Assembly (NCBI RefSeq): GCF_000960475.2
Contig: NZ_JZDQ02000027.1
Span: forward strand, 28,797-92,796
Origin: Nocardioides luteus
GTDB lineage: Bacteria; Actinomycetota; Actinomycetes; Propionibacteriales; Nocardioidaceae
Reading direction: 5' to 3'
Length of the DNA: 64,000 nt
Shown here: positions 16,054-24,218 of the stretch, piece by piece
How the letters are laid out: each line of letters starts with the position of its first letter
How positions within the stretch are numbered: position 1 is the stretch's first letter
Notes under the pieces: generated by a model
Database searches by the model: none
The model's input: the letters and a program-made list of their open reading frames with translations, nothing else
Told to the model about the DNA's origin: nothing
Position numbers and translations under genes: made by a program

Positions 16054-16376
16054 ACAAGCTGTTCGGCACCTACAAGGTGCTCGCGTACGTCGTCGGTGTG
16101 CTGCTGCTCGTGGGCACCATCTGCTCGCTGTTCAAGTATCTCCTCCCCGAGGGCAACGCCCTGCAGTCCTTCGGCGAGACGATGACGCCGCTGTGGGTTG
16201 CCCACGGCTGGGTCTTCATCATCTACGTGATCGTCGCCTTCCTGCTGACCCAGAAGGCCCGCTGGACGATCCCCGAGTTCCTGCTGATGATGATCGCCGG
16301 CCTGGTCCCCGGGCTGATCTTCTGGGTCGAGCGCCGCGTGGCCGACCGGATCGCTCCCCTGCTCATCGACGCGTAG
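16050..16376 (+). CDS. DUF3817 integral membrane protein
   Basis: 108 residues with three membrane helices. The pattern FGTYKVLAYVVGVLLL, MTPLWVAHGWVFIIYVIVAF and IPEFLLMMIAGLVPGLIFWVERRV is the DUF3817 signature. In the family the membrane His of the AHG motif is conserved. It begins with GTG inside the SURF1 stop codon, and this SURF1-DUF3817 pair is a common actinobacterial arrangement, suggesting a respiratory or membrane-protein assembly role, not proven. Confidence 0.9.
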   Translation: MNKLFGTYKVLAYVVGVLLLVGTICSLFKYLLPEGNALQSFGETMTPLWVAHGWVFIIYVIVAFLLTQKARWTIPEFLLMMIAGLVPGLIFWVERRVADRIAPLLIDA

Positions 16377-16498
16377 CGGCCGGGGAGCGAAGCGACCGAC
16401 GGCACGGCGCGACCTCCTGACGTCTCGTCCGCGACCGGCGTTGTGGGAGGATCGAGGAGTTACATCCCGTACCAATCCCAATGTCGGAAGGGCAGGTC

Positions 16499-17014
16499 AT
16501 GGCTGACCAGAAGGCCATCCTCCACACCAACCACGGTGACATCACGATCACCTTGTTCCCCAACCACGCTCCCGAGACGGTCGCCAACTTCGTCGGCCTC
16601 GCGACGGGGACCAAGGAGTACACGGACGACGCCGGCCGCTCCGGTGTCCCCTACTACGACGGTCTCGGCTTCCACCGCGTCATCGACGGGTTCATGATCC
16701 AGGGCGGCTGCCCCCTGGGGACCGGTACGGGTGGCCCGGGCTACACCTTCAAGGACGAGCCGCACCCCGAGCTCACCTTCGACAAGCCCTACCTGCTCGC
16801 GATGGCCAACGCCGGCCCCGGCACCAACGGCTCCCAGTTCTTCATCACCACCGGCCAGGCGCCGTGGCTGAACTTCAAGCACACCATCTTCGGCGAGGTC
16901 GCCGACGAGGCGTCGAAGAAGGCCGTCGACTCGATCTCCGGCACCAAGACCGGTGCGATGGACCGCCCGGTCGAGCCGGTCGTCATCGAGACGGTCGAGA
17001 TCGTCGAGGGCTGA
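16499..17014 (+). CDS. Cyclophilin-type peptidyl-prolyl isomerase
   Basis: 171 residues, a single cyclophilin domain. FHRVIDGFMIQGG contains the catalytic Arg, GTNGSQFFITT the substrate-binding loop, and WLNFKHTIFGEV the Trp/His cluster. It speeds proline isomerisation during protein folding and appears cytosolic, without a signal peptide. ATG 16499 follows GGAAGGG; an in-frame ATG at 16481 is less likely. The stop is directly followed by the start of the rhomboid gene. Cyclophilin followed by rhomboid and crgA near the origin is the usual actinobacterial order. Confidence 0.95.
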   Translation: MADQKAILHTNHGDITITLFPNHAPETVANFVGLATGTKEYTDDAGRSGVPYYDGLGFHRVIDGFMIQGGCPLGTGTGGPGYTFKDEPHPELTFDKPYLLAMANAGPGTNGSQFFITTGQAPWLNFKHTIFGEVADEASKKAVDSISGTKTGAMDRPVEPVVIETVEIVEG

Positions 17015-17926
17015 TTGTCCGAGACGACCCCGGTCGGGGTGCCGGTCTGCTACCGACACCCCGGCCGTGAGACTCACATCAGCTGTCAGCGCTGTGGGCG
17101 TCCCATCTGCCCTGACTGCATGGCCAGCGCCTCGGTCGGCTTCCAGTGCCCCGAGTGCGTGAAGGAAGGCCACAGGTCCGTGCGCCAGCCCAAGCGCTTC
17201 ACCGGCGCGCGGATCGGCTTCCGGGCGCTCCCGGTGACCATCTCGCTCATCGGCGTCAACGTCCTGGTGTGGCTGAGCATCATCCTGACCGGCGGCTCCG
17301 GCTCGAGGATCGCCGACTTCTTCGCGATCCGCCTGCAGGGCTACTGCATGACGCCGGACGGCGGCTTCGCGGTGCCACGGAGCGTCTGCCGGGCGAGCGG
17401 CTACAGCTGGATGCCCGGGGTCGACGACGGCGCGGTCTGGCAGCTGCTGACCTCGACGTTCACCCACGTCTCGATCATCCACCTGGCCGTGAACATGCTG
17501 TCCCTCTACATGCTCGGCTCGTTCCTCGAGCCGATCGTGGGCCGGCTGCGATTCCTGGTCTTCTACCTGATCTCGGGCGTGGCGGGCTCCGTCCTCGTGG
17601 TGTGGGCCGCGACGCCAGCCGGGTCGACCGTGGGCGCCTCCGGCGCGATCTTCGGCCTCCTGGGCGTCCTCGTGGTGCTCTTCGTCAGGGCCGGCCAGTC
17701 GCTCTCACCGCTGCTGCCGATCCTCCTGATCAACGCGGGGATCACCTTCTTCGGGCCCGGGATCTCCTGGCAGGGTCACGTCGGTGGCTTCGTCGGCGGT
17801 CTCGTCGTCGCGGGCATCTTCACCCAGCTCCGAGCCGACCGCAAGGCGCCGTTGCAGTGGGCTGCCCTGGGTGGCTTCACGTTGGTGTTGCTTGCCCTTG
17901 TCGGCGTACGGATGTTGGTGTTCTGA
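17015..17926 (+). CDS. Rhomboid intramembrane serine protease
   Basis: A 303-residue membrane protease. The N-terminus has a zinc-binding B-box-like pattern (CYRHPGRETHISCQRCGRPICPDC). The membrane part has the catalytic Ser in GASGAIFGLLG and the catalytic His in QGHVGGFVGG; HLAVNMLSLY supplies the oxyanion/structural helix. It cleaves transmembrane proteins within the membrane; the substrate is not known. TTG 17015 immediately after the cyclophilin stop is the likely start, giving SETTPVGVPVCY as the N-terminus, so the two genes form an operon without a gap. Confidence 0.93.
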   Translation: MSETTPVGVPVCYRHPGRETHISCQRCGRPICPDCMASASVGFQCPECVKEGHRSVRQPKRFTGARIGFRALPVTISLIGVNVLVWLSIILTGGSGSRIADFFAIRLQGYCMTPDGGFAVPRSVCRASGYSWMPGVDDGAVWQLLTSTFTHVSIIHLAVNMLSLYMLGSFLEPIVGRLRFLVFYLISGVAGSVLVVWAATPAGSTVGASGAIFGLLGVLVVLFVRAGQSLSPLLPILLINAGITFFGPGISWQGHVGGFVGGLVVAGIFTQLRADRKAPLQWAALGGFTLVLLALVGVRMLVF

Positions 17927-18019
17927 CGCCGTCGGAACAGGTGTTTTCGGGGCGTTTTCCCGGCGTGGACAAATCCACAGGTGTGGGAAACCCTGTGGAG
18001 AACTACACCCGTGTAACGC

Positions 18020-18052
18020 AAAGAGGCGCAACCGCAAGGGTTGCGCCTCTTT
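18020..18052. terminator. Bidirectional terminator
   Basis: AAAGAGGCGCAACC and GGTTGCGCCTCTTT form a perfect 14-pair stem with a 5-base loop; A and T runs on either side allow use in both directions. It separates the rhomboid and crgA genes. Confidence 0.9.
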
Positions 18053-18070
18053 CGGGGTCTAACGAAGGGG

Positions 18071-18532
18071 TCACTCCCACTTCGTGGCGAAGGTGAAGCC
18101 CACCGCCATGAAGCCGATGCCGACCAGCAGGTTCTTCTGACCCAGGTCGTTGAAGACCCAGATCTTGTCCAGGTGGTCGTTGGCGAAGATGTAGAAGACG
18201 CAGATCCAGATCAGGCCGATCACGAAGCAGCCGAGCATGCCGACCACGACGCCGCGGCCGCGGCCCAGCGGGGTCTTCGGGTGGGCGGAGACGGCCAGGC
18301 CCAGGAAGAGCAGGACGAAGCCGATCAGATAGTTCCAGCCCTCGAGCTTCTGCACCGGCTTCGGCCCGGTGAAGTCGCCACCGATCTCGTTGGGGCGCAC
18401 CCCGGTGTAGTAGTAGGCGATCCAGCCGATGCCGAGAGCGATCAGCAACAGGGCGATCCCGAAGCGGGGAGTGAAGATCGGGTCCTTCGGCAGGTCGAGA
18501 TCACTCTTCTTCGAGAGCTTGAGCTTGGCCAC
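18071..18532 (-). CDS. crgA: Cell division protein CrgA, apparently duplicated within one chain
   Basis: 153 residues, about twice the usual length for CrgA. Residues 17-85 (two membrane helices ending in GWNYLIGFVLLFLGLAV) and 92-153 (helices at about 95-115 and 131-149, ending GQKNLLVGIGFMAVGFTFATKW) both follow the CrgA pattern of helix, loop, G-x-x-N, helix. This gives four membrane helices in place of two. CrgA tunes septum formation by recruiting peptidoglycan synthesis factors in actinobacteria. GTG 18532 has GGAG upstream. It is divergent from the DUF881 gene, in the usual position upstream of the kinase cluster. Confidence 0.88.
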   Translation of the reverse strand: MAKLKLSKKSDLDLPKDPIFTPRFGIALLLIALGIGWIAYYYTGVRPNEIGGDFTGPKPVQKLEGWNYLIGFVLLFLGLAVSAHPKTPLGRGRGVVVGMLGCFVIGLIWICVFYIFANDHLDKIWVFNDLGQKNLLVGIGFMAVGFTFATKWE

Positions 18533-18575
18533 GGGTGATGCTCCTCAGACAAATGTGATTGCTGCGCATACCCTA

Positions 18576-19364
18576 ATGGTCGTGAGCTCCGGAACCCAGG
18601 CTAACCCCACCTCTAAACCAAAGCGCTGGTCCCGCGTGACCTCCTGGAGGCTCGGTACGCCCGTCGTGGTGCTGCTCTGTGGCGGTCTGCTGGCGGTGAG
18701 TTTCGTGAACGCGGACGGCACCGACCTGCGTCCGGGCCGCTACGAGGACCTGGCGACGCTCGTCGACGGCGAGCGGGCCCGCTACAACCGCCTCGAGGCC
18801 CAGCTCGCCGACCTGCAGAGCCAGGTGGACCAGCTGACCAGTGGAGTCACCGACAAGGACGTCAAGAAGCTCCGGCACCAGTCCGCGAGGCTCGCCGACC
18901 CGGCGGGCACCTCCGACCGCAGCGGCGCCGGCATGCAGATCGTGCTGGGTGACGCGCCCTCGGAGGTCCAGCAGAGCTACACGGGCGACGACCCCAACTC
19001 TCTCGTCGTGCACCAGCAGGACATCCAAGCCGTCGTCAACGCGCTGTGGGCCGGTGGCGCCGAGGCGATCACCATCGCCGGCAAGCGGATCATCACCACC
19101 ACCGGCATCAAGTGCTCCGGCAGCACGGTGCAGCTCGACGGCGTCCCCTACCCCCAGCCGTACGTCATCGAGGCGGTCGGCGATCCCGACCGTCTGCAGG
19201 CTGCGATCGACCGCGACGAGCACGTCCAGAACTACCGCGCCGACGCCCGCGACCCGAGCGTCCAGATCGGCTGGTTCCTCAAGCCGCTGACCTACCTCAC
19301 CGCGCCGGCCTACGACGGCCTGCTCGACGTGAAATACGCGAAGCCCCTGCCTCAGGACAAGTGA
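18576..19364 (+). CDS. DUF881 family membrane-anchored protein
   Basis: About 262 residues: one N-terminal membrane helix (TPVVVLLCGGLLAVSFV), a coiled-coil-like segment (LEAQLADLQSQVDQLTSGV), then the DUF881 domain with VVHQQDIQAVVNALWAGGAEAITIAGKRI. The domain is presumed to lie outside the membrane. Its role is unknown, but it is regularly found between crgA and the pknB cluster in actinobacteria, so a link to division is likely. ATG 18576 or GTG 18582 could be the start; a TACCCTAAT sequence immediately upstream might be a -10 box for a near-leaderless message. Confidence 0.9.
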   Translation: MVVSSGTQANPTSKPKRWSRVTSWRLGTPVVVLLCGGLLAVSFVNADGTDLRPGRYEDLATLVDGERARYNRLEAQLADLQSQVDQLTSGVTDKDVKKLRHQSARLADPAGTSDRSGAGMQIVLGDAPSEVQQSYTGDDPNSLVVHQQDIQAVVNALWAGGAEAITIAGKRIITTTGIKCSGSTVQLDGVPYPQPYVIEAVGDPDRLQAAIDRDEHVQNYRADARDPSVQIGWFLKPLTYLTAPAYDGLLDVKYAKPLPQDK

Positions 19365-19374
19365 GACAGGGGCT
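19342..19374. terminator. Terminator overlapping the end of the DUF881 gene
   Basis: AGCCCCTGCCTCA and TGAGACAGGGGCT form a 13-position stem with one mismatch. It spans the DUF881 stop codon and lies just beyond the converging pknB stop, so it may end both transcripts. Confidence 0.65.
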
Positions 19375-19391
19375 ACGGCGAGGTCCGGGCG

Positions 19392-21206
19392 CTACGGCGA
19401 CGCCGGGGTGCTCGGCGGCAGCGCCGGGTCACACGTGGGCGGGTCGCCCGGATCGGCGGTCTGGGTGGCCGACGCCGACGGGTTGGCCGGGTCCGTGCCG
19501 GGCACGAGCGTCTGACAGCTCGGCAGGGCGTCCTCCTTCGTCGAGACGAAGATGATCACCTCGCCGTCCTGGGCGAGCGGGGTGCCCTTGGCCGGCGTCT
19601 GCTCGACGACGGTGCCCTTGGGCTTGTCGGTGTTCGGCTCGTCCTTGCGTACGGGCTTGAAGCCGGCATTACGGAGGATCTCCTCGGCCTGCTCCGCTGT
19701 CTTCCCGACCACGTTCGGGACCTTCTTCGGGCCCTTGGAGACGGTGAGGAGGACCTCGGTGCTGTTGCCGGTGGTGACACTCTGTCCGTCGACCGGGTCG
19801 GACTTGATGACGGTGCCCTTGTCCTCGTCGGACTCCTCCGTCTCGATCTTCACCGTGAAGTTGTAGGGATCGCTCTCGAGCAGCTCCTTGGCCGTCTTCT
19901 GCGGCATCCCGATCACGTTGGGCATCTCCCGGTTGGGTGGCCCGGTGGAGACGGTCAGCGTGACGGTGCTGCCCTCCTCGACGTCCTCGCCGGCGGGCGG
20001 GTCCTGGGAGATCACCACGCCGACGGCGACGGTGTCGCTCGGCTCCTGCTTGACGTCGCCCTTCAGCTTGGCCGTGCTCAGCTCGGCCATCGCCTTCTCC
20101 TGGGTGAGGCCGGTGACGTCGGGTGCCGGCGTGGTCTGCGGACCGAGCGCCGTCGGCAGGAAGTAGGCGCCCACCGCGATCAGGCCGATGATGACGAGTC
20201 CGAGGAGGACGAGCACCCACGGCCGCGGGCCCTCGGCCCGGTCGTCCTGGGGCGGGTAGTAGCCACCGTTGGTGGGGTCGCCGCCGTAGGGGGCGCCCGC
20301 CACCGCGCGGTTCTGGGCGACCTGGGTCTGGTCGAAGCTCGGTGGCACGGTCGCCTGGACCGGACGTCCGGCGAGGTAGCGCTCGATGTCGGTGCGCATC
20401 GCCTGCGCCGACTGGTAGCGATCCTCGACCCGCTTGGCCAGCGACTTCATCACGATGGCGTCGAGCTCACGGGGCAGCGACGGGTCGTGGGCCGAGGGAG
20501 GCTGAGCCTGCTCGCGTACGTGCTGATAGGCCACCGAGACCGGCGAGTCACCGACGAACGGCGGACGGCCGGTGAGCAGCTCGTAGAGGAGGCAGCCGGC
20601 CGAGTAGACGTCGGAGCGGGCGTCGACCTGCTCACCGCGGGCCTGCTCCGGGCTCAGGTACTGCGCGGTGCCGACGACGGCCGCGGTCTGCGTCATCGTG
20701 GACTGGACGTCGTTGAGCGCCCGGGCGATGCCGAAGTCCATCACCTTCACGTCACCGGCCGGCGTCAGCATGACGTTGCCCGGCTTGATGTCGCGGTGGA
20801 TGATCCCGTTGCGGTGGCTGTAGTCGAGCGCGTTGAGTACGTCGGAGCTGATCTCCAGCGCTCGCTCGGGCAGGATCTTGCGACCCTCACGGAGCACGTC
20901 GCGCAGCGTGCGGCCGGCGACGTACTCCATCACGATGTAGGGCTGGGCGACGCCGTCGTCGGACTTCTCCTCGCCGGTGTCGTAGACCGACACGATCGAG
21001 GGATGGTTGAGCTTGGCCGAGGACTGCGCCTCACGCCGGAACCGGGCCTGGAAGGTCGCGTCGCTGGCGAGGTCCATCCGCAGGCGCTTGATCGCGACCA
21101 CGCGGCCGAGCCGGTGGTCGGTGCCCTTGCGGACCTCCGCCATCCCGCCGCGGCCGAGGAGCTCGCCGACCTCGTAGCGACCGGCGAGGAGTGCTCCCTC
21201 AGCCAT
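19392..21206 (-). CDS. pknB: Ser/Thr protein kinase PknB with PASTA domains
   Basis: 604 residues. Kinase domain 1-275: G-loop GRGGMAEV, catalytic Lys40, HRD (137-139), DFG (157-159) and activation loop with TMTQTAAVVGTAQY. A membrane helix near 335-358 leads to three extracellular PASTA repeats (about 360-570) that bind peptidoglycan fragments or lipid II. A Ser/Pro-rich tail with a Cys pair follows. It phosphorylates division and wall-synthesis proteins in response to cell-wall precursors. Last gene of the fhaA-to-pknB operon; its ATG overlaps the pknA stop by eight bases. PknB usually has four PASTA domains; only three are clear here. Confidence 0.96.
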   Translation of the reverse strand: MAEGALLAGRYEVGELLGRGGMAEVRKGTDHRLGRVVAIKRLRMDLASDATFQARFRREAQSSAKLNHPSIVSVYDTGEEKSDDGVAQPYIVMEYVAGRTLRDVLREGRKILPERALEISSDVLNALDYSHRNGIIHRDIKPGNVMLTPAGDVKVMDFGIARALNDVQSTMTQTAAVVGTAQYLSPEQARGEQVDARSDVYSAGCLLYELLTGRPPFVGDSPVSVAYQHVREQAQPPSAHDPSLPRELDAIVMKSLAKRVEDRYQSAQAMRTDIERYLAGRPVQATVPPSFDQTQVAQNRAVAGAPYGGDPTNGGYYPPQDDRAEGPRPWVLVLLGLVIIGLIAVGAYFLPTALGPQTTPAPDVTGLTQEKAMAELSTAKLKGDVKQEPSDTVAVGVVISQDPPAGEDVEEGSTVTLTVSTGPPNREMPNVIGMPQKTAKELLESDPYNFTVKIETEESDEDKGTVIKSDPVDGQSVTTGNSTEVLLTVSKGPKKVPNVVGKTAEQAEEILRNAGFKPVRKDEPNTDKPKGTVVEQTPAKGTPLAQDGEVIIFVSTKEDALPSCQTLVPGTDPANPSASATQTADPGDPPTCDPALPPSTPASP

Positions 21207-22743
21207 TGCCGCCGCCTCCGTTGCCGTTGCCGTTGCCGTCGGTGGGGATGTCGGACGGGAACACCCAGCCGTCGGAGGACTCGCCGTCGGTCGGGTCCTC
21301 GGTCTCCTCCGGGTCCTCGGTCTCCTCGGTGGGAGTGGGCTCGACCACCGGCCGCTCGCCGTAGTAGCGGATGGTGATCGTGTCGCCCTCGTAGAGGTTG
21401 CGGGTCGGGTCGAGGCCGGAGACGGTGTCGGGCTCGTTGCTGCCGTCGTTGTCCTGGACGGCCACCTTCACGGTCAGGCCGAGGTCGCTGAGCTCGGAGC
21501 GCACCTCGTCGACGTTGCGGCCGATGTAGTCGTCCTCGTCGATCTCGACGGGCTTCGGCTCGTCCTCGGGCTTCTTCGACGGGGTGGGAGTCGAGGAGAC
21601 CGACGGCGTGGTGGACGCATCGCTCGCCGGAGGCGTCTCCGGATCGGCGGCGAGGGTGGAGATGATCCAGATGATCGCGATGATCACGGCCACGAGCATC
21701 ACGAGCACGACGATGTTGAACGGCTTCTTGTACCAGGGCCGCTGGTCCTCGTCCTCGTCGTAACGGTCGTAGGGGTCCTGGTAGCGAGGCGGCAGCGGAC
21801 CCTCGGGGCCACCAGGACCACCCTGCATGCCGACGAAGTTCTGGGTGGAACCGGGCGAGGGCACCGGGTCCATGACCGACGTCGCGGTCGCGTCACCCGG
21901 CGCGGCGGCGACGACGGTGGTGGCATCGGCGTCCGCGTCGGCCGCGCCGTGCCCGATCATCGCGGCGGTGAACGCGGCCGCGTCGGCGTAGCGGAGGGTC
22001 GGGTCCTTCTGCAGGCTCCGCATCACGACCGCGGCCAGATCGGCGGGGACGTGGTCGGGCAGCGGCGGCACCGGGTCGTGCAGGTGAGCGATCGCGGTCG
22101 CGACCGGGGTCTCCTTCTGGAACGGCCGGTAGCCGGCCAGACACTCGAAGGCGACCACGCCGAGGGAGTAGACGTCGGAGGCCGGGGTGGCCTTCTCGCC
22201 ACGGGCCTGCTCGGGGCTCAGGTACTGCGGGGTGCCCATGACCTGGCCGGTGCCGGTGATGCCGGTCGACGCCTGCGCTCGGGCGATGCCGAAGTCGGTC
22301 ACCTTCACCTTGCGCTGCGGGGTGACCAGGAGGTTGGCAGGCTTCACGTCGCGGTGGACGATGCCGGCGCGGTGTGCGGCGGCCAGGGCGTCGCCGGCCT
22401 GACCGAGCAGGTCGCGGACGACCTCGGGATCCAGGGGACGGCCGTCCCGGAGCAGCTCGGAGAGCGGCTTGTGGTCGACCAGCTCCATCACCAGGAACGG
22501 TCGCATCAGGCCGGAGGCGGTCGGCATCTCGCCGACGTCGTAGACGGCCACCACGTTGGGGTGGTGGAGCGCCGCGGCGTGCTTCGCCTCGGACTCGAAC
22601 CGGGAGCGCCCGATCGGGTCCTCGGCGTGCTCGGGCTTGAGGAGCTTGATCGCGACCTCGCGGTTGAGGGTCGTGTCGGTCGCCCGCCACACCTCGCCCA
22701 TCCCGCCGGTGCCGATGAGCTCGTGGAATACGTAACGACTCAT
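21199..22743 (-). CDS. pknA: Ser/Thr protein kinase PknA-like, one PASTA domain
   Basis: 514 residues. Kinase domain: catalytic Lys33, HRD (130-132), DFG (150-152). A membrane helix near residues 346-371 is followed by a Thr/Pro/Glu-rich stretch and one PASTA-like domain (NVDEVRSELSDLGLTVKVAVQDNDGSNEPDTVSGL), then an acidic, Gly-rich tail. Mycobacterial PknA lacks PASTA, so this version may sense the wall itself. It begins within the stop codon of pbpA (ATGA overlap) and its end overlaps pknB, so the whole cluster is translated as one coupled operon. Confidence 0.93.
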   Translation of the reverse strand: MSRYVFHELIGTGGMGEVWRATDTTLNREVAIKLLKPEHAEDPIGRSRFESEAKHAAALHHPNVVAVYDVGEMPTASGLMRPFLVMELVDHKPLSELLRDGRPLDPEVVRDLLGQAGDALAAAHRAGIVHRDVKPANLLVTPQRKVKVTDFGIARAQASTGITGTGQVMGTPQYLSPEQARGEKATPASDVYSLGVVAFECLAGYRPFQKETPVATAIAHLHDPVPPLPDHVPADLAAVVMRSLQKDPTLRYADAAAFTAAMIGHGAADADADATTVVAAAPGDATATSVMDPVPSPGSTQNFVGMQGGPGGPEGPLPPRYQDPYDRYDEDEDQRPWYKKPFNIVVLVMLVAVIIAIIWIISTLAADPETPPASDASTTPSVSSTPTPSKKPEDEPKPVEIDEDDYIGRNVDEVRSELSDLGLTVKVAVQDNDGSNEPDTVSGLDPTRNLYEGDTITIRYYGERPVVEPTPTEETEDPEETEDPTDGESSDGWVFPSDIPTDGNGNGNGGGGNG

Positions 22744-24218
22744 GAGATCGCTGCCTCCATCATGGCCTTCGCGATTGGGCCGCCCAGCCGTCCGCCGGCG
22801 ATTTCGCTGCGTTCGGTGCCGCTCTTCTGGACCATCACGGCAACCGCGATCTTCGGGTTCTCCGCCGGGGCGAAGGAGGTGAACCACGCGTACGGCGCAC
22901 GTTCCTTGGAGCTCTGCGCGGTGCCGGTCTTGCCGGCGACGGTGACGCCCGGGATCGCGGCCGGGGCAGCGGTGCCGTTCTCGACGGTGCTGACCATCAT
23001 CTCGGTCAGACCCTCTGCGGTCTCGCTCGACACCGCAGGCTGGTCGTCGATCTTGGTGGGGTTGCCCTGGTCGATGACGTCGAGCGAGGACGACGTCACC
23101 CGGTCGACGATGTAGGGCTTCATCACGGTCCCGCCGTTGGCGATGCCGGCCGAGACCATCGCCATCTGCAGCGGGGTCGCCTTGACGTTGTACTGCCCGA
23201 TCGCGCTGTAGGCGCGGAAGGGCGGGCTGTCGAGCTTGTCGAGATCGTCGGTGAAGGTGCTCGTGGCCTGGTTCGGCAGGTCGGTCAGATACTTCTGGCC
23301 GAAGCCGAACTTCCGCGCCTGCTCGTCCTGCTGCTCCTTGGTCAGGTCGATGCCGAGCTGGCCGAAGGCCGTGTTGCACGAGACCTCGAGCGCGCGGGTG
23401 AGCGTGATCTGGTCGCCGCCGCAGGAGCCGCCGCTCTCGTTGGGAAGGTCCTTGTCGCTCTGCGGCAGGTCCAGGAGCGCGCCACCGTAGACCTTGCTGT
23501 CGGGGTTCTTGCCGAGGTTCTCCATCGCGGCGGCGGCGGTGACCAGCTTGAAGGTCGAGCCCGGCGGCAGCGCGGTCTGGATGGAGCGGTTGAGCAGCGG
23601 CTCGTCGTCGTCCTTCGAGAGCTGGTCGTAGGACTTCCTCGCGGCGCCGAAGTCGTGGGTCGCCAGCCGGTCCGGGTTGTAGGTCGGGGTCGAGGCCATC
23701 GCCAGGATCCGGCCGGTGCTCGGCTCGATCGCCACCGCGGCCGCCTGGACGTCGTCACCGAGCGCGGTCAGGCCCTCGTACGCAGCGTCCTGGACCTTCG
23801 AGTCGATGGTGAGCTCGACGTTGCCGCCGGCCGGCTCGGAGTTGGTCACGAGGTCGACGAGGCGGTTGGTGAAGAGCTTGTTGTCCTTCCCGGACAGCAC
23901 GGAGTTCTGGGACCGCTCGACCCCGGACTGGCCGTAGGAATAGGACATGAACCCGGTGATCGGGGCGTACTTCTTGCCGCCGGGGTAGGTGCGCTGCCAC
24001 TCGTACTTGTCGTCGCTCGGCTTGCTGGTGGCGATCGCCTTCTTGCCGACCAGGATGTCGCCGCGCTGTTGCGAGTAGGCGTCCTCGGTGACCCGGCGGT
24101 TGTCGGCGCGGCTGTTGTACCAGCTCGCCTTGAAGAACTGGACGTACGTCAGGTTCAGCATCAGCGCCACGAACAGGATCAGGCAGCCGACGCTGAGCGT
24201 GCGGATGGGGCGGTTCAC
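22740..24218 (-). CDS. pbpA: Penicillin-binding protein, peptidoglycan transpeptidase
   Basis: 492 residues, class B PBP. A membrane anchor (about 9-27) is followed by the dimerisation region and transpeptidase domain with the active-site triad STFK (Ser221), SCN (280-282) and KTG (430-432). It cross-links peptidoglycan stems and works with the SEDS polymerase encoded next to it. Its ATG overlaps the rodA stop by four bases. Order rodA-pbpA-pknA-pknB matches the conserved actinobacterial cluster for elongation and division. Confidence 0.96.
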   Translation of the reverse strand: MNRPIRTLSVGCLILFVALMLNLTYVQFFKASWYNSRADNRRVTEDAYSQQRGDILVGKKAIATSKPSDDKYEWQRTYPGGKKYAPITGFMSYSYGQSGVERSQNSVLSGKDNKLFTNRLVDLVTNSEPAGGNVELTIDSKVQDAAYEGLTALGDDVQAAAVAIEPSTGRILAMASTPTYNPDRLATHDFGAARKSYDQLSKDDDEPLLNRSIQTALPPGSTFKLVTAAAAMENLGKNPDSKVYGGALLDLPQSDKDLPNESGGSCGGDQITLTRALEVSCNTAFGQLGIDLTKEQQDEQARKFGFGQKYLTDLPNQATSTFTDDLDKLDSPPFRAYSAIGQYNVKATPLQMAMVSAGIANGGTVMKPYIVDRVTSSSLDVIDQGNPTKIDDQPAVSSETAEGLTEMMVSTVENGTAAPAAIPGVTVAGKTGTAQSSKERAPYAWFTSFAPAENPKIAVAVMVQKSGTERSEIAGGRLGGPIAKAMMEAAIS

